Positions 50,758 through 61,400 of a stretch of 64,000 bases of DNA are shown here, piece after piece. The notes beneath the pieces are model-generated. The model had not been told where the DNA came from and ran no database searches. It worked only from the letters and a program-made list of their open reading frames with translations. Each line of letters begins with the position of its first letter. Within the stretch, counting starts at the first letter, position 1. This DNA comes from Schizochytrium sp. TIO01. Lineage: Eukaryota; Sar; Bigyra; Thraustochytrida; Thraustochytriidae. The stretch spans positions 432,600-496,599 of the forward strand of contig SMSO01000031.1 in the NCBI GenBank assembly GCA_004764695.1. Reading direction: 5' to 3'. The translations under genes were made by a program, and so were the position numbers.

Positions 50758-52467
50758 ATGTTTCGTACAAGCTGGATAACCCCCCTTTTTTCTGAGGGTA
50801 CCGGTTCGTCGCCTCTGGGGCATTTACATCTCGAAAGAACTCAGGCTTATAGTGATGCGATTCTCTCAGTCATCGCTACTGTCTTGGCGACTCCTTTGCT
50901 TCAGGTCACCGAAGCCTCTCAACGTGAAATCCTCATCACAGGTAGAACCTTAAGAAGCGTTCTTACTTCACCTTACAGGCTTCAGGCGATGAGCATATAT
51001 TACTGCGTTTTTATGTTCGTCACTTTGGTTTGGTTTTGGCAAGGAGCCAAATTTCATGGTCTCTCCAATTCAGATCATCCAACAATCCTTATCTATGCAA
51101 ACTATCTTGAGCTGCTTGTTACCAGTCTCTTACCATTTGCTGCGTCCTCTGCAGCAAATGCTGATTCCTCCTCTTCGGGAAAAGCTTCTCATATCTTTCC
51201 ACTTTACGTTAATATTTTCGTTGTCGCATTAACTCATCTCTTCTTTCAGGGTCTTGCACTCTATAGCCGCAAGGACAAGAGAAAATTAGCATGGTTGCAC
51301 ATCGAAGAAGGTCTCGCTATAACTACAACTTGTGGTCTTGCACTCATTTTAGGCATTTGGGAAACCAATCTCGCCTTTCTTATTTATCTTGGGATAGCTC
51401 CAATTGTTTTTATCTATCGGAAGCGATTCGCATCAGTTTCTTCCGCCCGAGAAATGGCGCATAGGTCTTCTATGCAGTCCTCAACCGCGCAAATTGAAAG
51501 ACGTTTACAAACACAAAATGAAGCTGACGATAGGCAAGATGTAGTTCATAATATTGTTCTTTCTGCCAACCAAATGGATTGGAGCAGTCTAACAAGAGTT
51601 GATGAGCAAAGAGAATGCAATGATACTTATTCATCACCTCTACTCAGGGAAGAGGCAAGAAGAAACTACGAGGGGGAAGGTTCACATGAAGCTATCCAGA
51701 TACACCAGGTATTTAAGAGCCGCCTTGAGGCATTTACCGACGGTATTATTGCAATTGCAGCGACCTTAATCGTGCTCGAACTAAAACCAACACCTCCTTG
51801 CAAAGACCTCACCAATCCAGAGGATTGCATCTTACACTGGCGAGATGGCTGTCGTCCAGCCATGCCGGAGATTCTCAAATTTCAATGTATCTATGATGAC
51901 ACAGAAGCTACAGCACGGGGCCGTTTGCTCATGATAAGCTATGTCAGTACATTTGTAGTTCTCAATATCCTCCATGCTCAGCATCATGCAATTTTCGACA
52001 GTATTACACAGAATGTGAGTGATCTCTACATCCAGATGCTGAATGCACACTTTTGTGTGCTTGTAGGAATGCTTCCGTTTGGGTTTACTCTCGTATCTCA
52101 GTTCGCAATTCAACCGCTTTCTGAAAGTTATTTCCAAACGTTTCTTTTTGAAAGAAAAACGAAAATTACTCCAGACCAGGATGCTGCAGCCACAGCCTGC
52201 ACATTTGCTGGTGTAATTCTCCTGCTAACATCGACTTGTTTACTAGGGCTCTATATTCGCAGCGTCATGCTCGAACAGAAAACCCCAAGCATTGCAGACA
52301 TAGTTCGGTTTAGCATTGTGCCATTATTTTGTCTTGCAGTAGTGATTTCCCTTGCACTTGGTGCCGACGAGGTCATTTTTCTTTGGACGGTTCTTCTTCT
52401 TCCTGTAATAGTTATTGTAACTAAACACGTGCGCGAGGCTATGCCATCATGCCTCTTTCAGCGATGA
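50758..52467 (+). CDS. TMEM175: TMEM175-like potassium/proton channel
   Basis: A 569-residue protein with two six-helix-like halves. Each half opens with the family signature Arg-x3-(F/Y)-(S/T)-Asp. In the first it is R27 to D33 followed by 'AILSVIATVLATP'; in the second it is R322 to D328 followed by 'GIIAIAATLIVLELKP'. These helices line the pore in TMEM175 (DUF1211), an endolysosomal leak channel for K+ and H+ in animals. Residues ~230-315 are a polar, probably cytosolic linker. The two-repeat form is the eukaryotic arrangement; bacterial members have one repeat. The last 21 nt overlap the 3' end of the rhodanese gene on the other strand. Location in an acidic organelle is inferred from the family only. 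Confidence 0.86.
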   Translation: MFRTSWITPLFSEGTGSSPLGHLHLERTQAYSDAILSVIATVLATPLLQVTEASQREILITGRTLRSVLTSPYRLQAMSIYYCVFMFVTLVWFWQGAKFHGLSNSDHPTILIYANYLELLVTSLLPFAASSAANADSSSSGKASHIFPLYVNIFVVALTHLFFQGLALYSRKDKRKLAWLHIEEGLAITTTCGLALILGIWETNLAFLIYLGIAPIVFIYRKRFASVSSAREMAHRSSMQSSTAQIERRLQTQNEADDRQDVVHNIVLSANQMDWSSLTRVDEQRECNDTYSSPLLREEARRNYEGEGSHEAIQIHQVFKSRLEAFTDGIIAIAATLIVLELKPTPPCKDLTNPEDCILHWRDGCRPAMPEILKFQCIYDDTEATARGRLLMISYVSTFVVLNILHAQHHAIFDSITQNVSDLYIQMLNAHFCVLVGMLPFGFTLVSQFAIQPLSESYFQTFLFERKTKITPDQDAAATACTFAGVILLLTSTCLLGLYIRSVMLEQKTPSIADIVRFSIVPLFCLAVVISLALGADEVIFLWTVLLLPVIVIVTKHVREAMPSCLFQR

Positions 52468-54156
52468 ACGAGGTTGCCACTCGAACATAGGGACAAAAGG
52501 CGCAAAACCAGCCCCCCCCTGGGCATCGCGCTCCCGCAGGTTTGCGAGCAGAGACGTACATTCTTCCCCGCGCTCTTGTGCCAAACTTGCCAAACGCTCA
52601 ATTTGAAGACGAAGACGAGCTTTGCGCTTGGCTTGACCACGCTGCTGTCGTTTGCGCTCGCTTGACCTCAAAAGACGCTCAAGAGCCACAACGTGCCTGG
52701 CTACGGTTTCATTAGACAAGTCGAGGCGTTCCACGCGTTTGCGCCAGTCATCAGCCATAAACAAATGTTCTGCACAGAGAATAGCATTCTCAGGTCTTGT
52801 ACCAGGGAATCCGTCAAGAGGGGTTTCTGAAAAGTTGGTTGCGCAGCTATTACACAACAGAACAAAGTCTTTACAAACAAAACACTGCAACCCTTCGCGA
52901 GTATCACTCCACGGACATCCGCAAGAAAGACACTTTGATCGCGGGATGTGCTGCACTTCATCACCTTCTCCAACAATTTTTTGACTAAACCTTTTGTCAA
53001 ACTGAAAATTAATTCCTTCAAAAAAGCAATCTTGATGTTGTTGTCCCAGCTCTTCCTCTTCCTTATCAAAGTTTGCTGATACTACAGAAGGGTCAGCATC
53101 TTTCTTACTTTCAGATTTTTCTTTTGAGAGGTTGGAAAGAGGGTAAGGTGCCGTAGATCCAAGCATCTTCGTTCCGACACCACTGCTCTGGGCAGACTGA
53201 CTGAAACGCTCAAGGTACGAGTGAATCCCACCGGCGAGTTGGCTTACTTCCGCGGCGACACCTAATTGGCGCACATACGCACTCGCCTTTTCACAGCGAA
53301 TCCCGCCTGTACAAAACATGGCAACATGCTTACCTTTGAGAAGGTCTTCGTTTGCTTCAATCCATGATGGAAATTGCGCAAAGCATCGCAATTTGGGATC
53401 TACAGCTTGACGAAAGGTACCCACAGCTGTTTCGTAATGGTTTCTGGTGTCAATCACTACAATATTATTGTCAGTTTCTGAGCGGCGAAGTATTTCGTGA
53501 AATTCCTCAGGGCTAAGGTGGTTTCCTCCTTTTCCTCCAAGCGCAGTTGGCTTAGCTGTGCGCATCGGTCCTGTCGAGGTAATTTCTGAGCATTTTCGAA
53601 CGTGCAGTTCACCATCAAAAGGATCCAAACCAGGTGCTACTTGACTGGACTTGTACTGAATATTATCAAATTCCGAAGTGGCTTCCATGTATTCTTCATA
53701 TTTGTTTAAGGAATCCTTTAGGCCATACAGAGTTCCATTGATTCCTTCCGGCGCAAGACGAATACGCCCACTCAAACCGAGTGATTTGCAAATTTCTGTC
53801 TGCTTTTGTAATACGGTTTCTACATCATCTAGGTTCACATATTTGTAGTACAAGATGACTTCGTAATCCCCACTGTGCTCACTCCTTGCGGTTGTCAGTG
53901 AAGAACCTTCCCTAGATGCCATTGCATTGCTTCTTAGGTCAACGTCTGAAGCGTCCTGAGTGGCGTCCTGAGTGGCGTCCTGTGCAGTTGCAAGGTCCGT
54001 GAAGTTACCTTGGGTCATGTTGCTTCCTGACTTCAATTCTTTTGAAGGTCGAACTACCTCTGCCTCAAGTTTCCTCTTGGACCCACTCGGGCTTGGAGGC
54101 GTAGGCTGCATGCACGATTGACTCTGGAATTCCGACACGAGCTCGTTGGACTTCAT
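52447..54156 (-). CDS. TrhO/TSTD2-type rhodanese (tRNA-uridine hydroxylase family, UPF0176)
   Basis: A 569-residue protein. Residues 98-200 are the TrhO N-terminal domain ('LYYKYVNLDD', 'EGINGT' at 137-142). Residues ~205-315 are a rhodanese domain with catalytic Cys282 in 'CTGGIRCEK'. Residues ~383-470 are a Cys-rich C-terminal domain (C409, C412, C414, C425, C428, C435, C438, C461) that probably binds zinc. A basic helical tail follows. In bacteria TrhO makes 5-hydroxyuridine at position 34 of tRNA; animal TSTD2 shares the layout and its role is less clear. Oddities are a ~95-residue low-complexity N-terminus with three 'QDAT/S' units encoded by a 12-bp repeat, and a ~50-residue insert between the rhodanese and zinc domains. 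The gene is divergent from HGH1 and convergent with the TMEM175-like gene. Confidence 0.87.
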   Translation of the reverse strand: MKSNELVSEFQSQSCMQPTPPSPSGSKRKLEAEVVRPSKELKSGSNMTQGNFTDLATAQDATQDATQDASDVDLRSNAMASREGSSLTTARSEHSGDYEVILYYKYVNLDDVETVLQKQTEICKSLGLSGRIRLAPEGINGTLYGLKDSLNKYEEYMEATSEFDNIQYKSSQVAPGLDPFDGELHVRKCSEITSTGPMRTAKPTALGGKGGNHLSPEEFHEILRRSETDNNIVVIDTRNHYETAVGTFRQAVDPKLRCFAQFPSWIEANEDLLKGKHVAMFCTGGIRCEKASAYVRQLGVAAEVSQLAGGIHSYLERFSQSAQSSGVGTKMLGSTAPYPLSNLSKEKSESKKDADPSVVSANFDKEEEELGQQHQDCFFEGINFQFDKRFSQKIVGEGDEVQHIPRSKCLSCGCPWSDTREGLQCFVCKDFVLLCNSCATNFSETPLDGFPGTRPENAILCAEHLFMADDWRKRVERLDLSNETVARHVVALERLLRSSERKRQQRGQAKRKARLRLQIERLASLAQERGEECTSLLANLRERDAQGGAGFAPFVPMFEWQPRSSLKEA

Positions 54157-54890
<734 letters not shown>

Positions 54891-56120
54891 ATGGACCAGG
54901 TGGAAGAACTTGTAGGGTTCTTGCGTGCCCCGAGGCCTGACGTGCGTAAACAGGCAGCAGAAACAGTTCTGTCCCTCACAGGCACCGATGCAGGAGTCGT
55001 ACTACTGCTTTCGACACACGGCGACGACAAAGATGTGTTGTCGTTGTTAGCACGGCTGATTGGCGACCAGGAGGCCATTGCACAATACGCGGTGGCAGCT
55101 CTCGTGAACATGTCCACAAACGACCGTGCTAACGCAGCTCTTGTAGAAAAGAAGTTGTTTTGGTCATCTCTTCTTGAAACCCTCAAGGGTCTGCAAGACA
55201 TCAAAAGCAACTCAGCTGCCGTGCCCCCGATTCTCCGCAACTGCGTCAAGCTCCTCAACAACGTCACCACATCTGTTGCTGGAGCAAACCGCCTCATCGA
55301 GGGTCGTCTTGGTCGTGAGTATGGTGGCCTTGACGTGAAGCTTCTATTGCGAGCATTTTTGCGCAAGCCTGCAGAGATTCCTGAAGCAGGCCTCGTCTTT
55401 ACCAATACAACTCGAATTGATGAAGGCCGCGACATTTTCCTCAAGGAGGATGGTCTCCAGGCCATCAAACAGCTCATCACTCTAGTCACTGCTGAAGATC
55501 CTGTTCTCCGCCGCGGAGCTGTCCTTACCCTCCGTAATTGCTGCTTTGACACATCGCGCCACGACCTTCTAATGAAATCAACCCACTTGGTGGACACTTT
55601 CTTGCAACGTCTTATTGGCCCCGAGGGTATTGAAAGCCCCGAGGACTTTGCTGACCTCTCTACCCGTTTGCAAGACGTTATCAACACCTCTCACGAGCCT
55701 GGCAACGAGCCTCTGGAGCGAGAGACTGAGGATGATGTACGCCGAGGCATTGTCGACACCCTTGTGATCCTCTGCACTACACGACCTGGCCGTGAGGGTC
55801 TCCGTGAACACAACACTTACGGCGTAGTGAAGGTATACCACCCAACTGAATCTAACGAAGACATTTCGGAGGTGGTTTTCAAACTTGTCGACATGCTTCT
55901 TGCCGACGAGGAAGACATTGAGGAGGCTACTGCTAGTATGGGTGTTGCTGCTGCTGTTGCTCAAAATAGTGGTGTTGAAATTGAGGAGATTCACGACACT
56001 GAGGACGGTAAACCCGTTGAGGCAGCCGAAACGAAGACAGAGACTGCAAATCTCGAGGAAAATGATGATGCTGATGATGATGATGGAGAAGAGGAAAGCA
56101 TTCTTCTCGCTGTTGACTAG
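54891..56120 (+). CDS. HGH1: HGH1 homolog (eEF2 folding co-chaperone, ARM repeats)
   Basis: A 409-residue protein matching the HGH1/FAM203 family along its length. The N-terminal 'FLRAPRPDVRKQAAETVLSLTGT' region (begins at residue 8) and ARM-type helices lead into the DUF383 region ('ANRLIEGRLGREYGG'). The DUF384-type end has 'DVRRGIVDTLVILCTTRPGRE' and 'VFKLVDMLLADE'. In yeast and animals HGH1 works with Hsp90/TRiC in folding elongation factor 2. The family-typical 'G-R' and 'DTLVILC' segments are intact, and the length fits. The C-terminus adds an acidic low-complexity tail ('DDADDDDGEEE') and an Ala/Val-rich insert. No introns. Confidence 0.93.
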   Translation: MDQVEELVGFLRAPRPDVRKQAAETVLSLTGTDAGVVLLLSTHGDDKDVLSLLARLIGDQEAIAQYAVAALVNMSTNDRANAALVEKKLFWSSLLETLKGLQDIKSNSAAVPPILRNCVKLLNNVTTSVAGANRLIEGRLGREYGGLDVKLLLRAFLRKPAEIPEAGLVFTNTTRIDEGRDIFLKEDGLQAIKQLITLVTAEDPVLRRGAVLTLRNCCFDTSRHDLLMKSTHLVDTFLQRLIGPEGIESPEDFADLSTRLQDVINTSHEPGNEPLERETEDDVRRGIVDTLVILCTTRPGREGLREHNTYGVVKVYHPTESNEDISEVVFKLVDMLLADEEDIEEATASMGVAAAVAQNSGVEIEEIHDTEDGKPVEAAETKTETANLEENDDADDDDGEEESILLAVD

Positions 56121-57065
56121 ACACCAGCTCATGCTTTTTACAGGTCAATTTCATATGTATTAGCCCCAAACCCAGCCTATTTGAGAAGGGAGCCTAGGTT
56201 GACTTTTCTTAGGCAAGCTTGTTCCCCCCATGCATACCTGATGGATTTCACAGATTCTCTCGTACGATTTTATTTTTTTCACAACCAAAGTCGGGTGCTA
56301 TGAAAAGCGAGGCTTCCAATAGCCAACTTGGGAAGCTGATAGGGAGTCGGTTTCAGGAGAATGAATTCCGAGATACCAACTGAGGCAAATCGAGCTACTT
56401 CGCATGAACTTGCTTCAAATATTTTATTTTTGTGCATGCTTATGACTCCTACAAGATGGGCTGATTGGCCAACCTAATCGTATTATTGTAAAACCACGAA
56501 GATGTCCTGAAGCATAGACTTACTCAATCTACACTATTCGTCCTGTTTTCAAATAGAACCATTGTAATAGTCAATGACTCTCTTTTAAAAGCTTAGGTTA
56601 ATAGTCTCTTTTTAAGTGAAGATATTTTCAAGTTGAAACATTTTTAAATTTTCAGATTTGTTTGATTTCTCGAGAGTGTTGCAAAGTCCTCGGTCCTGAC
56701 ATCTGATCAATTATGGATGTCGAGATCTTACAGTTATCAATTCATGTTCGCAGAAGACATCTAAAATTGTGGGATATCTTATCTCTAGATTTTGGGTGAA
56801 GATTTTAAATTTCTTTTGCTATGCAACAGTGCCGTGCCCCACATTATAAGCCAGATTGGAGCCCTGAAAAACAACCAGGAATCTAATTTTCAGGTGGATA
56901 ACTTTCATTAAATGAGTACATTTACAAATGAATAGTTCACAAACGAGCAACTCAACCGCAGAAGATAATGTGTTATACTCGGTATTTATGTACCTAGGTG
57001 CTACTCCACCTAGAGGATACAATCCTAAGTCAAAGCAAAATTGAACGATTGCCTTGCTTTCCGTT

Positions 57066-57119
57066 TTTGACCCAAGTCAAAAGATTTTTCAATTCAGTAC
57101 CCCTGACTAGTGAGAGTGA
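57066..57119 (-). repeat. Dispersed short repeat, distant copy (SINE-like)
   Basis: On the minus strand it reads CACTCTCACTAGTCAGGGG and then AATCTTTTGACTTGGGT. It lies 9 kb from the cluster at 47-50 kb, showing that the family is dispersed rather than a local tandem array. Confidence 0.5.
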
Positions 57120-57216
57120 TAGATACCTACCATGGAATGTTACCAGACTATATATGTGGTACCTACCTACCTAATACAAACTAGTAAAAGGGGAGAATGG
57201 GAAAAAACCGCCGCAC

Positions 57217-57250
57217 CATTGACAGGTATATATATATAGAGAGAGAGTAT
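57217..57250 (+). repeat. TA/GA dinucleotide repeat
   Basis: A run of TA units passes directly into GA units. A GATA tract follows at about 57336-57352. Confidence 0.85.
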
Positions 57251-58461
57251 GCCTGTAAGTGCTGTTTTTGCCTAAGGTGGAGGAGGGGTATTAGGAAGAG
57301 TAGCCCTGACTTTTAGCGAGAGAGGGTCTAAGGTAGATCGATAGATAGATAGACAGATGCCATAGTAAGGACGAGAGAGAGCGATAAAGAGAAGGGAGAA
57401 AGCGAGAGGTAGGTGGCTAGCTAGGTGCTAGACAGGCATTGACTAGTCACTCTACTTTACCAGCACTGCTACTAGAATCCACTATTTAGGTCCACTAGGG
57501 CTAATCATTGATCATAAAAGACCAACTAGTAGTAGTCACTAGCCCCCTGAGTAGGAGGAGGTGCAGATGATAGTGGGAGAGGCTGTTAGGCAGGTGTTAG
57601 CTACCCTATGTAGAGGTAGATGGGTGGTACGTAGTAGTTAGCTAGCATAGTGGCATAGTGGTAGTTAGACGAAATACTAAGGTGATGCTCTCAGATGATG
57701 GGTCGTGGACGGAGTGCTTAGCTGGTTAGATAGCCACTCTTAGACAGAGAAGTAAACAGAAGGAATGAAAGGAGCAAAAGGAGCAACAAGAGGAGCAAGG
57801 AGGACCCTCGATCTCAATCTCTCTCTGTGTATCTCTTGCACGCAGAGTCGAGTGGTGCTCCGCAGGAGGCGTGTAGCCCGGGGGGATCAAATCAGGTGGG
57901 CGGCGTCCCTGTCACGCTCTGGCGTGGGCAGAGGCTGCAGTGCCAAGGGAGAGTGCTGATAACGGCATCCATCATCGTTAGCGAGCCGCCAGCTAACTCT
58001 CTATCTATTTAGTTTAGCCAAGAGCGAGCTAGTCTTCACCTTGCCTCGGCCGAGTTCATCGGCTAGGTTTGTGTTTATCTGTCCATCTGTGCCAAACTGT
58101 TTTGCGTTGCTGCGCTCTTATCCTTCGTAGCAGCCTTTCTATTTGGACTCGTTGGAGAGATTTCATCCAAATCAATCATCTGCTTGTGAAGCAACTAAGC
58201 AACATTGGTTCATCAGTATCTATCAAACTGTTTTGATTGACAGGTACTGACTCACCTCCACTTCGGGCAGTATCTTCACCTCCTTCATCCCTTACCTTTC
58301 TTTAGAAGAAAATCTTTCTACAGGAGAGGAGAACATCTTTGACGCTCTTTTGCTTTGAGTAGTGAACATCCGTCTATAGATCTATCCGTGCTTTTGTGCA
58401 TCTATTCTCAGCTCTGTCGACTTGCCAATACACAAAATCGAATCAAATCTGCTTTGTCAAA

Positions 58462-61400
58462 ATGAGCTTTGGTGGATTTAATTCGGGTGGCGGCGGAGGC
58501 TTCGGCAACTCTGGCGGTGGCGGTTTCGGTAACTCTGGAGGCAGTGGTGGATCCCTTTTTGGTGGCGGAAACTCCGGTGGAGGTTTTGGAGCCTCTAACA
58601 CTGGGGGAGGTTTTGGAGCCTCTAATAACTCTGGAGGAGGTTTTGGAGCCTCTAATAACTCTGGAGGAGGTTTTGGAGCCTCTAATAACTCTGGAGGTGG
58701 CGGCTTTGGCTCGTCAAACTCTGGTAGCAGCTTCGGCTTTGGCGGAGGTAACAACAATTCAGGAGGCGGCTTTGGCTCCTCGAACACCGGAGGTAGCTTT
58801 GGTAGCTCAAACACTGGCGGTGGCTTTGGCAGTTCGAACACTGGCGGCGGATTTGGGTCTTCAAATACCGGTGGTGGCTTTGGCTCCACCAACACTGGTG
58901 GTGGCTTTGGCTCCACCAACACTGGTGGTGGCTTCGGCTCCAACACTAGTTTTGGCTCTCCTAGTCAGCCAGCAAACAACTCGTTTGGTAGTGGTGGAAG
59001 TTTTGGGTCCTCTAATACAGGTGGCGGCTTTGGGTCTTCCAATGCTGGCGGTGGCTTTGGGTCTACCAATACTGGCGGCGGCTTTGGGTCTACCAATACT
59101 GGCGGCGGCTTCGGGTCTAACAATACTGGCGGCGGTAGTTTGTTTGGTGGTAGCAGTACCTCAAACAACTCTGTATCCTTTGGAGGCTTTAACAGCAGTA
59201 GCACTAGTGCTGGTGGATTCGGATCTTCAAACGCTACTGGCGGATTCGGAGCCTCTAATTCAGGAGGTGGCTTCAATGCAGGTAGTACAGGTACCACTGT
59301 CGAATTCCAGCCCACTGTGGACTCTGCTAGCAGTAGTAATGAGGTGTTTATGACTATCTTAGCAATGAACCAGTACGCAAATAAATCTGCGGAGCAGCTT
59401 CGTTTGGAGGACTACAGCGCTGGCCGCCGACCAGGCTCAACCCAGGGAAATTCAGGGCAACCTGCAAGTGGAGGGTTTGGCGCCCCTGCCTCTGGAGGCG
59501 GCCTCTTCGGTTCTAACAACACAAACGCAAACAGTGGAGGTTTGTTTGGAGGTGGTGGGAACTCTGGAACATCCTTTGGCGCTAGCAATAACAATGGTGG
59601 AGGTGCTCTTTTTGGTTCATCAGGTAACACCAACTCTTTTGGCACCTCCTCCTCGAGTGGTGGCATGTTTGGTTCAAGCAATACCTCCACTAGTGGCTTT
59701 GGGAGTACCAGTACTGGGTTTGGTAGCAACACTCAAACAAACTCCGGTGGAGGTCTCTTTGGAGGCGGAAACAACACGAACAGCTCAGGTGGAGGTCTCT
59801 TTGGTGGCGGAGGAAATCAAAACACAAACACTGGAGGAGGTCTTTTCGGTGGCGGCGGAAACACAAACACCGCCGGTGGTTTTGGATCCAATCAACCTCA
59901 GAGTGGAGGCCTTTTTGGATCTTCGAATTCCCAAGCTAGTTCTGGAGGTCTTTTTGGAGGAAATACTGCGAACAATAACACCTTTGGAAACAGTGCAAAC
60001 AACAGTGGTGGTGGGCTTTTTGGTTCTACGAACAACAATCCAAGTGGCGGATTTGGTTCTTCTAATGCTAGCGGTGGTGGCCTTTTTGGTGGATCGAATA
60101 CTGGCACTGCTGGTCAGACAAACCAGTTTGGTTCTTCAGGAGGATCTCTGTTTGGTGGTCCTACAGCTACAAATAATACTTCTGGCGGCCTCTTCGGTGG
60201 CTCCAACAACAATGCCGGCGGTGGAGGTGGTCTTTTTGGATCCTCCAACAATACAAGTGCTAGTGGAGGTGGCCTCTTTGGCTCCACGAACACTAACACA
60301 AGTGGAGGGGGTCTTTTCGGCTCTAGCACTGCCGCTCCCAACACAGGTGGTGGCCTTTTTGGTGGGTCAGCTGGCACTTCTGGTGGTGGTGGTCTCTTCG
60401 GTTCTTCAAGCGCTGCTCCCGCAAATGGCGGAGGTGGTCTCTTTGGAGGCTCGGGAGCGTCTACCGGCTTCGGCTCCAGCAATACCACAGGTGGTGGCGG
60501 TCTTTTCGGTAGCTCGGGGAACACATCAAATACATTTGGTTCAGCCAACACGAGTGGTGGAGGCCTTTTTGGCTCAACCACCACTAACAACACAGCAGGT
60601 GGTGGCCTCTTCGGGAACTCTGGCACATCGTCCTTCATGCAGTCATCACAGCCGCAGCAGCAACCAATGCAAAATCAAATGCAACCCAACAATCAACTTT
60701 TGATGCAGCAGCAAATGCTGGCATTAACGCAAGGCGAACCTTACGCAATGGGTCCGTCGAGTCAAATGGCCCGTCATATCGCACTTGCCAATGAAGCATG
60801 GAATCCTGAGCCAAATAGTGAAGACAAGTCTCGGGATGTTGATGACGATTCAGACCGCTTGGGTCGTCACTCAGGATCTGTCGTGAAGTCTGACAAGACG
60901 AAAACCCCTGGTCGTGGTGTGGGCTCAACACCAATTGGCAAGGTTCAGATTAGACCTCGTGGTTATGGTCGCACTTATGGTGCTGTTGCTTCTATGGTCG
61001 GTTCTGATGCTGCCTCAGCACCGGGTTCTAGCTTGCGCTCTGCGCGCACTGTTTCAGCTGCAGCTCCATCGACTCCAGGACCCTCCAATGGTAATGTCAA
61101 GACTGCCACAGACAAGGCAAAACAAGATAAACCTGGAAATGGTGTTCTTACGCCTGGTGTCTTTGATTTGAACAAAAGACTATCTATCAAAAAATCAAAT
61201 CGGAAGAACACCCCTCTAGCTCTGAGTTCTTCACAAAATGTCCCTGCTATTGAAAATGTTGACAGTGAAGATTCTCATAGTCAATATAGGGGCGGCGCTA
61301 GCAGCAGCGATGACGAGAATAAGTCATACGATGATTCTTTAAAGACTCCTTCCCGTACTGGCGGGGCAAAATCGCACAGCAAGTCTTCATCCACGCCCCT

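Larger units (their letters stand above)
56121..58461. other. Intergenic region upstream of Nup98-96
   Basis: This 2.3-kb stretch has no supported gene. It contains a TA/GA simple repeat (57217-57250), GATA and GA tracts (57330-57415), ACCTACCTACC (57162-57176) and one dispersed repeat copy. Short frames around 57765-58012 show no known domain. Confidence 0.5.

Noticed and set aside
58443..60703. Long antisense and out-of-register frames over the FG repeats (for example 58469-59353, 59468-60703 and 60114-60638)
   Set aside because: They are produced by the glycine-rich codon repeat of Nup98 and encode only Pro/Leu- or Val/Ala-rich monotony. The Nup98 frame explains the locus.
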